6,764 bases of DNA from NCBI GenBank assembly GCA_013298745.1, contig JAAFIT010000137.1, positions 1 to 6,764 on the forward strand. The letters run 5' to 3'. The stretch's first letter is position 1. Each line of letters opens with the position of its first letter. Source of the DNA: Sphingomonadales bacterium. Its GTDB lineage: Bacteria > Pseudomonadota > Alphaproteobacteria > Sphingomonadales > Sphingomonadaceae. Under the pieces are notes generated by a model. That model was not told where the DNA came from. It did not search any database and saw nothing but the letters and a program-made list of their open reading frames with translations. The position numbers and the translations under genes were made by a program. Shown here piece after piece: positions 1 through 5,381 of this stretch.

Positions 1-143
1 AGTTCCACCCCGATTGGGATTTCGCCGGCACCGCGCAGGAGGCCACCGCCGCCTTCATCGCCGGGCATGATCTCGCCACCTGCACCGTCTGGCCGGCCTG
101 GTATCCGACGAGCGAATTCGCCAGCCTGCGGAGCCCCCGCTAA
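1..143 (+). CDS. C-terminal end of an unrecognised protein (5' truncated by window edge)
   Basis: An open frame runs in from the left edge (codons starting at base 3) and ends at TAA 141-143, giving the last 46 residues of a protein. The visible tail contains a stretch rich in aromatic residues (HPDWDF near the edge, then TVWPAWYPTSEF) and a short basic end (LRSPR). Codon use has the same strong G/C third-position bias as the neighbours, which supports real coding. I do not recognise the family from this fragment. It is on the same strand as the downstream lactonase, whose start lies 74 bp further on, so the two could be co-transcribed. A weak 5-bp stem at 178-195 in that gap is too poor to call a terminator. 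Confidence 0.6.
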   Translation, partial: FHPDWDFAGTAQEATAAFIAGHDLATCTVWPAWYPTSEFASLRSPR

Positions 144-202
144 CGCTCCTTATTTCGTCACTGGCGCATGCCCCGCCGCCGCGTCACGATGCGGCAAAAT
201 CA

Positions 203-210
203 AAGGGGAG
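203..210 (+). promoter_or_regulatory. Ribosome binding site of the lactonase gene
   Basis: AAGGGGAG lies 7 bp before the ATG at 218. It is a good Shine-Dalgarno sequence and fixes the start of the SMP-30 family gene. Confidence 0.7.
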
Positions 211-217
211 AATCGCC

Positions 218-1138
218 ATGCATCCACACACGATCGTCGCCGAAGGCCTGCAATTTCCGGAAGGCCCCATCGCCATGGACGATGGCAGCGTCATCTTTGT
301 CGAGATCAAGGCCGGCAAGCTGACGCGCCTCACCCCCGATGGCAAGATGACCACCATCGCCACCACCGGCGGCGGCCCCAATGGCGCGGCGATCGGCCCG
401 GATGGCGCCATCTATGTCTGCAACAACGGCGGCTTCGCCTGGTATGAACAGGATGGCATGCTGCTGCCCGGCAACGCCGCCGATGATTACACCACCGGCC
501 GGATCGAGCGCATCAACATCGCCACCGGCAAGGTCGAGCGCGTCTATGACAAGACAACCGACGGCCTCGGCCTCTCCGGCCCCAACGACATTGTTTTCGA
601 TGCGGCCGGCGGCTTCTGGTTCACCGATCTTGGCAAGCATTTCCCGCACCACGAGACCAAGGGCGGGCTGTTCTATGGCAAACCCGACGGCTCGGGCTGT
701 GTCTGCGCCGTCTATGGCCCCAACCTCAACGGCGTCGGCCTGTCGCCCGATGGTACCAAGGTTTACGCCGCTGTCACCGCCGGCCGCGTGATCCTCGAAT
801 TCGACATCACCGGCCCCGGCACCGTCGCCCCGGCGCCGCTCGCTGCGGTTCCCGGCCGCTTCGTCACCACCTGGCCGAACAAGACCTATCTCGACAGCCT
901 CGCCATGGAAGCCAATGGCAACATCGCCCAGGCGACGCTGATCGAGAGCGCCGGCGTGACGAGCATCGACCCCAAGACCGGCGCGCAGGAATTCTTCCCC
1001 TTCCCCGATCTGCTCACCACCAACATCGCCTTCGGCGGCGCCGACATGATGGACGCCTGGGTGTGCCTCTCCACCACCGGCAAAATGGCCAAGTGCCGCT
1101 GGCCACGGCCGGGCCTGCGTCTCAATTTCAATGCATGA
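218..1138 (+). CDS. SMP-30/gluconolactonase/LRE family lactonase
   Basis: A 306-residue protein, close to the usual 290-310 for this six-bladed beta-propeller family of metal-dependent sugar and other lactone hydrolases. Family landmarks are in the right order: FPEGP with the metal-ligand Glu at residue 15, GPND with Asn123, NLNGVGLSPDG with Asn171, and YLDSLAM with Asp226. By comparison with human SMP-30 (Glu18, Asn103, Asn154, Asp204), these would be the divalent-metal and substrate-contact residues. Repeated xPDGxxYV-type segments (for example around 60-67 and 176-183) are propeller blades. There is no signal peptide or membrane segment, so it should be cytoplasmic. The start is set by a strong Shine-Dalgarno at 203-210. 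The substrate cannot be told from sequence: gluconolactone, xylonolactone and xenobiotic lactones are all hydrolysed by relatives. An epoxide hydrolase follows on the same strand after a repeat-filled 118-bp gap. Confidence 0.9.
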   Translation: MHPHTIVAEGLQFPEGPIAMDDGSVIFVEIKAGKLTRLTPDGKMTTIATTGGGPNGAAIGPDGAIYVCNNGGFAWYEQDGMLLPGNAADDYTTGRIERINIATGKVERVYDKTTDGLGLSGPNDIVFDAAGGFWFTDLGKHFPHHETKGGLFYGKPDGSGCVCAVYGPNLNGVGLSPDGTKVYAAVTAGRVILEFDITGPGTVAPAPLAAVPGRFVTTWPNKTYLDSLAMEANGNIAQATLIESAGVTSIDPKTGAQEFFPFPDLLTTNIAFGGADMMDAWVCLSTTGKMAKCRWPRPGLRLNFNA

Positions 1139-1158
1139 GCGCGCCTCGACAGCCTATT

Positions 1159-1233
1159 CCGTTACCCCCGCGAAGGCGGGGGCCCATCACACCAATGTCG
1201 CGCGATGGGCCCCCGCCTTCGCGGGGGTGACGG
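1159..1233. repeat. Head-to-head inverted repeat (30-bp arms, 15-nt loop), sphingomonad-type intergenic palindrome
   Basis: Arm 1159-1188 matches the reverse complement of arm 1204-1233 at 29 of 30 positions. The single difference (T1163) would still form a G-U pair in RNA. The loop is 1189-1203. Each arm also contains its own small palindrome, CCCCCGC-GAAG-GCGGGGG, so the element can fold as one long hairpin or as two small ones. It begins 20 bp after the lactonase stop and ends 23 bp before the next ATG. It has no U-tract, so it is not a textbook intrinsic terminator, but it could stop or stabilise the upstream mRNA. I recall near-identical motifs scattered between genes in Sphingomonas-type genomes; that is from memory. 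Confidence 0.85.
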
Positions 1234-1256
1234 TTCGAGGTGAGTGAAGGCAGCGC

Positions 1257-2126
1257 ATGACGATCACCACCCGCAGCATCACCGCCAATGGCCTGACCTT
1301 TGCCATCGATGAATGTGGCGAGGGTGCCGATATCGCGCTATGCCTCCATGGCTTTCCAGAAAGCCGTAAGTCGTGGCGGCACCAGTTGCCCCTGCTCGCC
1401 GCGCACGGCTGGCACGCCGTCGCGCCCGATCTGCGCGGCTATGGCGGCAGCAGCCGGCCGAAGCGACAAGGCGATTACCACATCGATCATCTCGTCGCCG
1501 ACACGGCCGCAATCTTCGATGCGTTGGGGGCACGCCGTCGCCTGCTGATCGCCCATGACTGGGGCGCGCTGATCGCCTGGATCTTCGCGCTGCGCGATAC
1601 TCAGCCACTCGATGGCCTGGTCATCATGAACGTCCCGCACCCGGCGGTGTTCCGCCGCACGCTGAAGACGCTCTGGTCGCAAAAGCGCAAAAGCTGGTAC
1701 GTCGCCTTTTTCCAGATCCCCAAACTCCCCGAGCTGCTGCTCGGCGCGCGCGGCGCCGAGGGCATCGGCAAGGCCTTCACCGACAGCGCGGTCAACAAGG
1801 CGAATTTCCCGCCCGAGATCATCGCGCATTACCGCAGCAACGCCAGCCAGCCCGGCGCGCTCACCGCGATGGTCAATTACTACCGCGCCAATTTCCCCGA
1901 CATCCTTGAAGAGCCGGTGCGCGTCATCAGCACCCCGACGCTGATGGTCTGGGGCGAACAGGATGTCGCCATCGATGTCGCCAACACCGAGGGCTATGGC
2001 CCGCTGGTCAACGACTTCACTTTGGTGCGGCTGCCGGAGGCCTCGCACTGGGTGCAGCAGGACGCGCCCGAGGCGGTGAATGCGGCGCTGAAGGACTGGT
2101 TAGAGCGCCTCCCTCCCCCCCGGTGA
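1257..2126 (+). CDS. Alpha/beta hydrolase, soluble epoxide hydrolase type
   Basis: A 289-residue alpha/beta-hydrolase with an intact epoxide hydrolase signature. HGFPES (31-36) carries the oxyanion-hole HGxP. The nucleophile is Asp101 in AHDWGA, the acid is Asp236 in GEQDVAI, and the base is His264 in ASHWVQQD. An aspartate nucleophile followed by Trp-Gly separates it from serine esterases. Tyrosines in the cap domain (Tyr148 in SWYVAFF; Tyr208/Tyr209 in VNYYRANF) fit the two that polarise the epoxide oxygen in this family. Expected reaction: epoxide plus water to a vicinal diol in the cytoplasm. Fluoroacetate or haloalkane dehalogenases share the fold but usually lack the cap tyrosine pair. 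GAAGG at 1246-1250 sets the start. Oddly, the last residues (LPPPR) and the TGA stop are encoded by the left edge of an intergenic repeat that begins at 2109. Confidence 0.88.
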   Translation: MTITTRSITANGLTFAIDECGEGADIALCLHGFPESRKSWRHQLPLLAAHGWHAVAPDLRGYGGSSRPKRQGDYHIDHLVADTAAIFDALGARRRLLIAHDWGALIAWIFALRDTQPLDGLVIMNVPHPAVFRRTLKTLWSQKRKSWYVAFFQIPKLPELLLGARGAEGIGKAFTDSAVNKANFPPEIIAHYRSNASQPGALTAMVNYYRANFPDILEEPVRVISTPTLMVWGEQDVAIDVANTEGYGPLVNDFTLVRLPEASHWVQQDAPEAVNAALKDWLERLPPPR

Positions 2127-2247
2127 GCGCAGCGAACCGAGAGTGGGGAGGGTCGGGGTGGGGGCTTTATCACCAGAGCCCCGCTTAGCAGCAGACCCCC
2201 ACCCCGACCCTCCCCACTCTACCGCCTGCGGCGGTGGGGGGAGGGAG
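2109..2247. repeat. Large composite inverted repeat between convergent genes; cruciform-like, possible bidirectional terminator
   Basis: Two copies of one repeat face each other. The outer arms 2109-2120 and 2236-2247 are perfectly complementary (12 bp). The inner arms 2140-2164 and 2196-2220 are perfectly complementary (25 bp), with a 31-nt loop at 2165-2195. Between inner and outer arms each side can form its own short hairpin: CGGT/ACCG at 2121-2139 and ACCGC/GCGGT at 2221-2235. The predicted fold is therefore a four-way junction. It lies between the ends of the epoxide hydrolase (stop 2124-2126, inside the repeat) and the convergent enoyl-CoA hydratase (stop 2253-2255), where a bidirectional transcription stop would be useful. 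No U-tract follows on either strand. Confidence 0.85.
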
Positions 2248-2252
2248 CAGAG

Positions 2253-3113
2253 TCACCGCGTGTGCGGTACCGCCCACCAGTCCGTCGCCGGCATATCCGC
2301 GCTCACCCGCCCCGGAAATTCCGGCGGCCGCTTGCCGAGGAACGCCGCCACGCCTTCGTGCACATCGGCGCCCTGCCCGAGCGCGATGTTCAACCGCGCA
2401 TCGACACCGAGCGCGCCGGCCGGGCTCGCCTCGCTGCCGAAATGCCACAGCATGCGGCGGGTGAGGGCCAACGACACCGGCGCACAATTATCGGCAATTT
2501 CAAGCGCCAGCGCCCGCGCCCGGCCTGCCAGTTCGTCCGCAGGGCAGACCTCGCTGACCAGCCCATGCGCCAGTGCCTCGCTGGCAGGAAACAGTCGACC
2601 CGTCAGGCACCAGTTGAGCGCCTGCGCCATGCCGACCAGCCGCGGCAGGAACCACGCCGATCCCGCCTCCGGCACCAGGCCCCTGCGGGCAAAGACAAAG
2701 CCGAACTTGGCCGTGTTAGCCGCAATCCGGATGTCGCACGGCAACGCCATCGTCAGGCCCACACCCGCCGCCGAGCCGTTGAACGCCACGATCGATGGCT
2801 TGCGGCAATCCATCATCGCCCGGACGAAGTCACTATCGGCACCGGCCTTGCCGAAATTGCCCGCGCCATCCCCCGCCGAGGTATCGAACGCCCCGGCACC
2901 AGCCGACACATCGGCGCCGGCGCAGAACACCCGGCCCTTCGCCGTCAGCACCACCACCCGGATCGCATCATCGCCATCGGCCTGTCGGAACGCCGCGACC
3001 AGTTCCGCCCCCATCTGGGCATTATAGGCGTTCATCGACCCCGGCCGGTCGAGCCGGATCCACAGGATCGGGCCGTCGATTTCGGTGGCGAGCGTCGCGA
3101 CAGGGTCGGGCAT
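2253..3113 (-). CDS. Crotonase-fold enoyl-CoA hydratase/isomerase family protein
   Basis: A 286-residue crotonase-superfamily protein. The ATG (3111-3113 on the complement) was chosen because GGAGGAG lies 9 bp upstream and the family's N-terminus begins there; the open frame extends further without family similarity. The CoA-thioester oxyanion hole is formed by FCAGADV (63-69) and FNGSAAGVGLTMALPCDIRIA (111-131, around Gly117). The two hydratase glutamates of rat mitochondrial enoyl-CoA hydratase (Glu144, Glu164) align by hand to Thr121 and Phe141. Instead Glu149 sits in GLVPEAGSAWFLPRLVG, where delta3,delta2-enoyl-CoA isomerases and PaaG-like proteins have their acidic residue. This favours an isomerase-type or other single-acid reaction over classical hydration, though automatic pipelines will call it enoyl-CoA hydratase. 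It is cytoplasmic. It runs divergently from the serine hydrolase and convergently with the epoxide hydrolase. Confidence 0.88.
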   Translation of the reverse strand: MPDPVATLATEIDGPILWIRLDRPGSMNAYNAQMGAELVAAFRQADGDDAIRVVVLTAKGRVFCAGADVSAGAGAFDTSAGDGAGNFGKAGADSDFVRAMMDCRKPSIVAFNGSAAGVGLTMALPCDIRIAANTAKFGFVFARRGLVPEAGSAWFLPRLVGMAQALNWCLTGRLFPASEALAHGLVSEVCPADELAGRARALALEIADNCAPVSLALTRRMLWHFGSEASPAGALGVDARLNIALGQGADVHEGVAAFLGKRPPEFPGRVSADMPATDWWAVPHTR

Positions 3114-3160
3114 GGTGCAATTCTCCTCCCCCGGAGCTTGCGCCGGGCAACGCACTGCGG

Positions 3161-3181
3161 CACCTGCCAAAAACACAGGTG
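3161..3181. promoter_or_regulatory. Small dyad in the divergent promoter region (possible operator)
   Basis: CACCTG at 3161-3166 and CAGGTG at 3176-3181 are perfect inverted 6-mers, 9 bp apart. They lie in the 105-bp gap between the divergent starts of the crotonase (3113) and the serine hydrolase (3219). Size and position fit a dimeric regulator site, but 6-bp arms can arise by chance. I see no convincing -35/-10 pair here. Confidence 0.3.
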
Positions 3182-3218
3182 AGCCGAAACGCGTGGGGCC
3201 GGGCATGAAAAGGCAGGT

Positions 3219-4535
3219 ATGAGAAGGGCAGGGGCGACACCGCGCGGCAAGATTCTGGCGATGGCGCTCGCGGCACTGACCATCACGGTCGTCGTCGCGT
3301 CGGTGATCGCAGCGCTGCTGGCGCCGCGACAGCCGGCGCAGACCATCGCTCGCCGCCCGCAAACGGCGAAGGTCCACCTGCCGCCCAAGGTCGATTACCA
3401 ACGGCTCGACGCGCGTATCCGCGAGCTGATGCAGTCCCCCGACATGGTCGGCCTGGCGGTCGGCACCATCGAAAATGGCGAGGTGACCTTTGCGCGCGGC
3501 TATGGCGAAACCCTCGCCGGTTCCGGGGTGCCGGTCACGCCGGACACGGTGTTCCGCTGGGCGTCACTCTCAAAGGGCGTGGCCGCAACACTGGTCGCCG
3601 GGCTCGCCGCCGACGGCAAGCTGTCGCTCGATGCACCGATCACGCGCCTGGGCACCAGCCTCACCGTCCCCGGTGATGCCCGCAAGGTCACCGTCGCCGA
3701 TGTGCTGTCGCACCGCCTCGGCCTTGTCCGCAACGCCTGGGACGAGCGGCTGGAGGACGGCGCCGACCCCAAAATGCTGCGCAGCATGCTCGGCACATTG
3801 CCGCCCTTCTGCCCTCCGGGGACTTGCTATGCCTATCAGAACATCGGCTTCGACACGGCGACCGAAATCGTCGAAGCGGTGACCGGACAGGATTATGCGA
3901 GTGCCGCCCGCGCACGGCTGTTCGCGCCGCTCGGCATGGCGCGCACGACGATCGGCCGCGCTGGGCTGGAAAGCGCCGCCAGTTGGGCCCAGCCGCATCG
4001 CCTCGAAAAGCTGCCGACAACGGTCAACGACAGCTATTATCGCGTCCCGGCGGCCGGCGGCGTCAATTCGTCGATCCGCGATCTGCTGCGCTGGATGCAG
4101 GCGCAGGCCGGCGGTGCCCCCGATGTGCTGCCGCAGGCGCTGCTCGAAACCCTGCACCAGCCGCGCATCGCCACCCCGCCGACGCGCCGCCGCGGCCCCG
4201 TCGACCGCGCGCTGAAGGATGCCGCCTATGGGCTGGGCTGGCGCAGCTATACCTACGCCGGCCACCGGCTGGTCGGGCATCGCGGCTCGGTCGATGGCTA
4301 TCGCTCGCTGATCCTCTTCGATCCCGCCACCGATGCTGGCATCGTGATGCTGTGGAACAGCAATTACGGCAAGGCCGGCGGGCTGCAGCTCGAATTCTTC
4401 GATCTGCTCTACGGCTTGCCGGCGACCGACTGGCTCGAAACCGCGGTTATGCCGGCGGCGGCCTGCGCAGAAGACGACCAGCGCCAATGCCCGGTGCTGA
4501 AGCCGGAGGACCAGCAAGCCAGGCCGTTGCAGTGA
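3219..4535 (+). CDS. Membrane-anchored serine beta-lactamase-like hydrolase (class C/esterase family)
   Basis: A 438-residue protein with the beta-lactamase/penicillin-binding fold. SLSK (116-119) gives the nucleophile Ser116 and Lys119; YQN (206-208) is the YxN motif; HRG (354-356) takes the place of the KTG triad, as in many EstB/ClbP/peptidase relatives. A basic N-terminus (MRRAG..PRGK) followed by a hydrophobic segment at about 12-35 predicts a type II inner-membrane anchor with the catalytic domain in the periplasm. Pro follows the hydrophobic stretch, so signal peptidase I cleavage there is unlikely. Cys198 and Cys203 just before YQN, and Cys415 and Cys424 near the C-terminus, may form disulfides. 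The Shine-Dalgarno is modest (AGGCAGG, 3211-3217); Met15 (3261) is an alternative start that keeps the helix but loses the basic residues. The substrate is unknown: an ester, peptide, D-amino-acid compound or beta-lactam. The HRG triad argues against a typical AmpC. Confidence 0.88.
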   Translation: MRRAGATPRGKILAMALAALTITVVVASVIAALLAPRQPAQTIARRPQTAKVHLPPKVDYQRLDARIRELMQSPDMVGLAVGTIENGEVTFARGYGETLAGSGVPVTPDTVFRWASLSKGVAATLVAGLAADGKLSLDAPITRLGTSLTVPGDARKVTVADVLSHRLGLVRNAWDERLEDGADPKMLRSMLGTLPPFCPPGTCYAYQNIGFDTATEIVEAVTGQDYASAARARLFAPLGMARTTIGRAGLESAASWAQPHRLEKLPTTVNDSYYRVPAAGGVNSSIRDLLRWMQAQAGGAPDVLPQALLETLHQPRIATPPTRRRGPVDRALKDAAYGLGWRSYTYAGHRLVGHRGSVDGYRSLILFDPATDAGIVMLWNSNYGKAGGLQLEFFDLLYGLPATDWLETAVMPAAACAEDDQRQCPVLKPEDQQARPLQ

Positions 4536-4538
4536 CGG

Positions 4539-4658
4539 GCCTCCGGCGGCTGGGGCCATTGGCCCCAGACCCCGATTGTTTCGGCAAGCAATGCGCTCGA
4601 ATCGGTCTGGTGCCTTGAAAAATGGGGTTTGGGGTCGACGGCCCCAACCGCCAGAGGC
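4539..4658. repeat. Pair of inverted 35-bp palindromic repeats
   Basis: Arm 4539-4573 and the reverse complement of 4624-4658 agree at 29 of 35 positions, and all six differences are transitions. Each copy is itself a hairpin. In 4550-4568, CTGGGGCCA pairs perfectly with TGGCCCCAG around one base; 4629-4647 forms the equivalent stem with one wobble. The left copy starts 3 bp after the serine hydrolase stop, so its hairpin could end or protect that transcript, though no U-tract follows. The 50 bp between the copies (4574-4623) contain no recognisable feature. Confidence 0.8.
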
Positions 4659-4664
4659 GATGCC

Positions 4665-4707
4665 GCAACGTCAACAATGGCAACATATGCGCAACATTGG
4701 ATGTTGC
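4665..4707. promoter_or_regulatory. Cluster of CAACA/GCAACAT boxes (candidate operator)
   Basis: GCAACAT occurs at 4680-4686 and 4691-4697, 11 bp apart and so on one helix face. It occurs again inverted as ATGTTGC at 4701-4707, making the dyad GCAACAT-TGG-ATGTTGC (4691-4707). Two weaker CAAC boxes precede it at 4666 and 4672. The region is clearly AT-richer than the flanks and overlaps the candidate -35 of the helix-turn-helix gene, a placement typical of autorepression. The binding protein is inferred only. Confidence 0.5.
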
Positions 4708-4732
4708 ATTTTATCGCCAAATAGGTTATCAG
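4704..4732 (+). promoter_or_regulatory. Candidate sigma-70-type promoter of the helix-turn-helix gene
   Basis: TTGCAT (4704-4709) and TATCAG (4727-4732) are separated by 17 bp, each matching the consensus hexamer at four positions or more. Transcription would start near 4738-4740, at the ATG itself, which would give a leaderless mRNA. This agrees with the lack of a good Shine-Dalgarno before 4740. Confidence 0.4.
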
Positions 4733-4739
4733 TCCATCC

Positions 4740-5288
4740 ATGGATACCGAACCCTTCACCCCCCAGTCCTTCCGCGCCCGCTACCGTGACGACGGTTGGA
4801 CGTCTGAAGCGATGGAGGGTTTCATCATTGGGTTGATCGAGACCGGCAGTGTGCGCCGCGCCGCCGACCGCGTCGATCGCCATGTCAGTAGCGCCTACAA
4901 GACCCGCGCCCGCGTGCCGGAATTCGCGCGGGCCTGGGATGCCGCACGGCGCATGGCCTATGCGCGGTTGCGCGACGAAGCGATGGAACGCGCGCTCGAA
5001 GGCGGTTTTGAACAGGTGTGGAACAATGGCGAGTTGGTCGGCATGAAGCGGGTGTTCAATGATCGCCTGCTGATGAACCTGCTCAACCATCTGCGCCACG
5101 AAGATCCGGCCAACACCATGCGGCCGCGCGCCACTGACGAGGTAGAGGACGAGCGCAGCGCCACCATCGCCACGCAACTCGAGGTGATGGCGATGCTGCC
5201 GCCGCCGCCGGCCCCTGTGCGCCTGCGTCCGGCGAAGCTCCGCCTCGGCATGTCATCCGTCAATGGTGTCGACTTAGTGTCGACTTAG
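4740..5288 (+). CDS. Small helix-turn-helix DNA-binding protein (terminase-small-subunit-like fold, sphingomonad type)
   Basis: A 182-residue protein. Residues about 20-58 (GWT...FIIGLIETGSVRRAADRV...SAYKTR) have the pattern of a helix-turn-helix in which an 'L..TGSV..AA' helix precedes a recognition helix. The rest of the core (62-120: AWDAARRMAYARLRDEAMERAL ... NNGELVG .. FNDRLLMNLLNHL) matches a family I recall as common hypothetical proteins in sphingomonads, with a domain resembling phage terminase small subunits. A Pro-rich tail (154-159) follows. No phage genes are nearby, so a chromosomal regulator is more likely than a packaging protein. There is no clear ribosome site; the start may be leaderless. 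GCAACAT boxes in its promoter suggest autoregulation. An 11-bp tandem duplication at the 3' end has altered the last residues. It is soluble, with no membrane segment. The specific function is unknown. Confidence 0.78.
   Translation: MDTEPFTPQSFRARYRDDGWTSEAMEGFIIGLIETGSVRRAADRVDRHVSSAYKTRARVPEFARAWDAARRMAYARLRDEAMERALEGGFEQVWNNGELVGMKRVFNDRLLMNLLNHLRHEDPANTMRPRATDEVEDERSATIATQLEVMAMLPPPPAPVRLRPAKLRLGMSSVNGVDLVST
5266..5287. repeat. 11-bp perfect tandem duplication at the end of the helix-turn-helix gene
   Basis: GTGTCGACTTA is present twice in direct succession (5266-5276, 5277-5287). Because 11 is not a multiple of 3, the second copy is read in another frame and provides the TAG stop (5286-5288). 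With a single copy the frame would read through to TGA at 5291-5293, ending the protein VDLE instead of VDLVST. Confidence 0.9.
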
Positions 5289-5289
5289 A

Positions 5290-5319
5290 GTGACAATGTT
5301 GAAATTGCTGGACTATTAG
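5290..5319 (+). promoter_or_regulatory. Candidate promoter of the membrane protein gene, with an inverted CAACATTG core in the spacer
   Basis: GTGACA (5290-5295) and TATTAG (5314-5319) are 18 bp apart, matching sigma-70-type hexamers at five and four positions. CAATGTTG (5294-5301), overlapping the -35 end and spacer, is the exact reverse complement of CAACATTG at 4692-4699 in the candidate operator of the gene before it. The real transcription start is not known. Confidence 0.35.
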
Positions 5320-5381
5320 ACCCCCGCTTGCACGCCGCCCGCCATCGGCAATAATAGCGCCGGCATTGGGAGCGGCGGGCA

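Noticed and set aside
178..195. Stem GCCGC/GCGGC followed by AAAATC as a terminator after the first partial gene
   Set aside because: The stem is only 5 bp with an 8-nt loop and no T-tract on the + strand, too weak to support.
1159..1233. CRISPR-like or transposon terminal repeats
   Set aside because: There are only two inverted copies around a 15-nt loop. There is no array of spacers, no coding sequence between them and no target-site duplication.
2143..3208. Long open frames on the + strand opposite the crotonase gene (about 290-306 codons)
   Set aside because: They are Arg/Pro/Ala-rich shadow frames of a high-GC gene, without any recognisable domain. The - strand product has clear crotonase motifs and a good ribosome site.
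3114..3401. N-terminal extension of the crotonase frame to 3401
   Set aside because: The extension is Arg-rich and unlike the family, overlaps the serine hydrolase start, and a strong GGAGGAG precedes the ATG at 3113.
3570..4559. 329-codon frame on the - strand across the serine hydrolase
   Set aside because: Its composition is typical of an antisense shadow in GC-rich DNA, and the + strand frame has all three serine hydrolase motifs.
4740..5288. Prophage remnant suggested by the terminase-small-subunit-like fold
   Set aside because: No large terminase, portal, integrase or attachment-site repeat is visible. Such proteins appear to be common stand-alone genes in sphingomonads.
5336..5380. 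GCCCGCC/GGCGGGC stem in the leader of the membrane protein gene as a riboswitch or thermometer
   Set aside because: Only 7 bp pair across a long GC-rich loop; chance pairing is expected at this composition and no known riboswitch core is seen.
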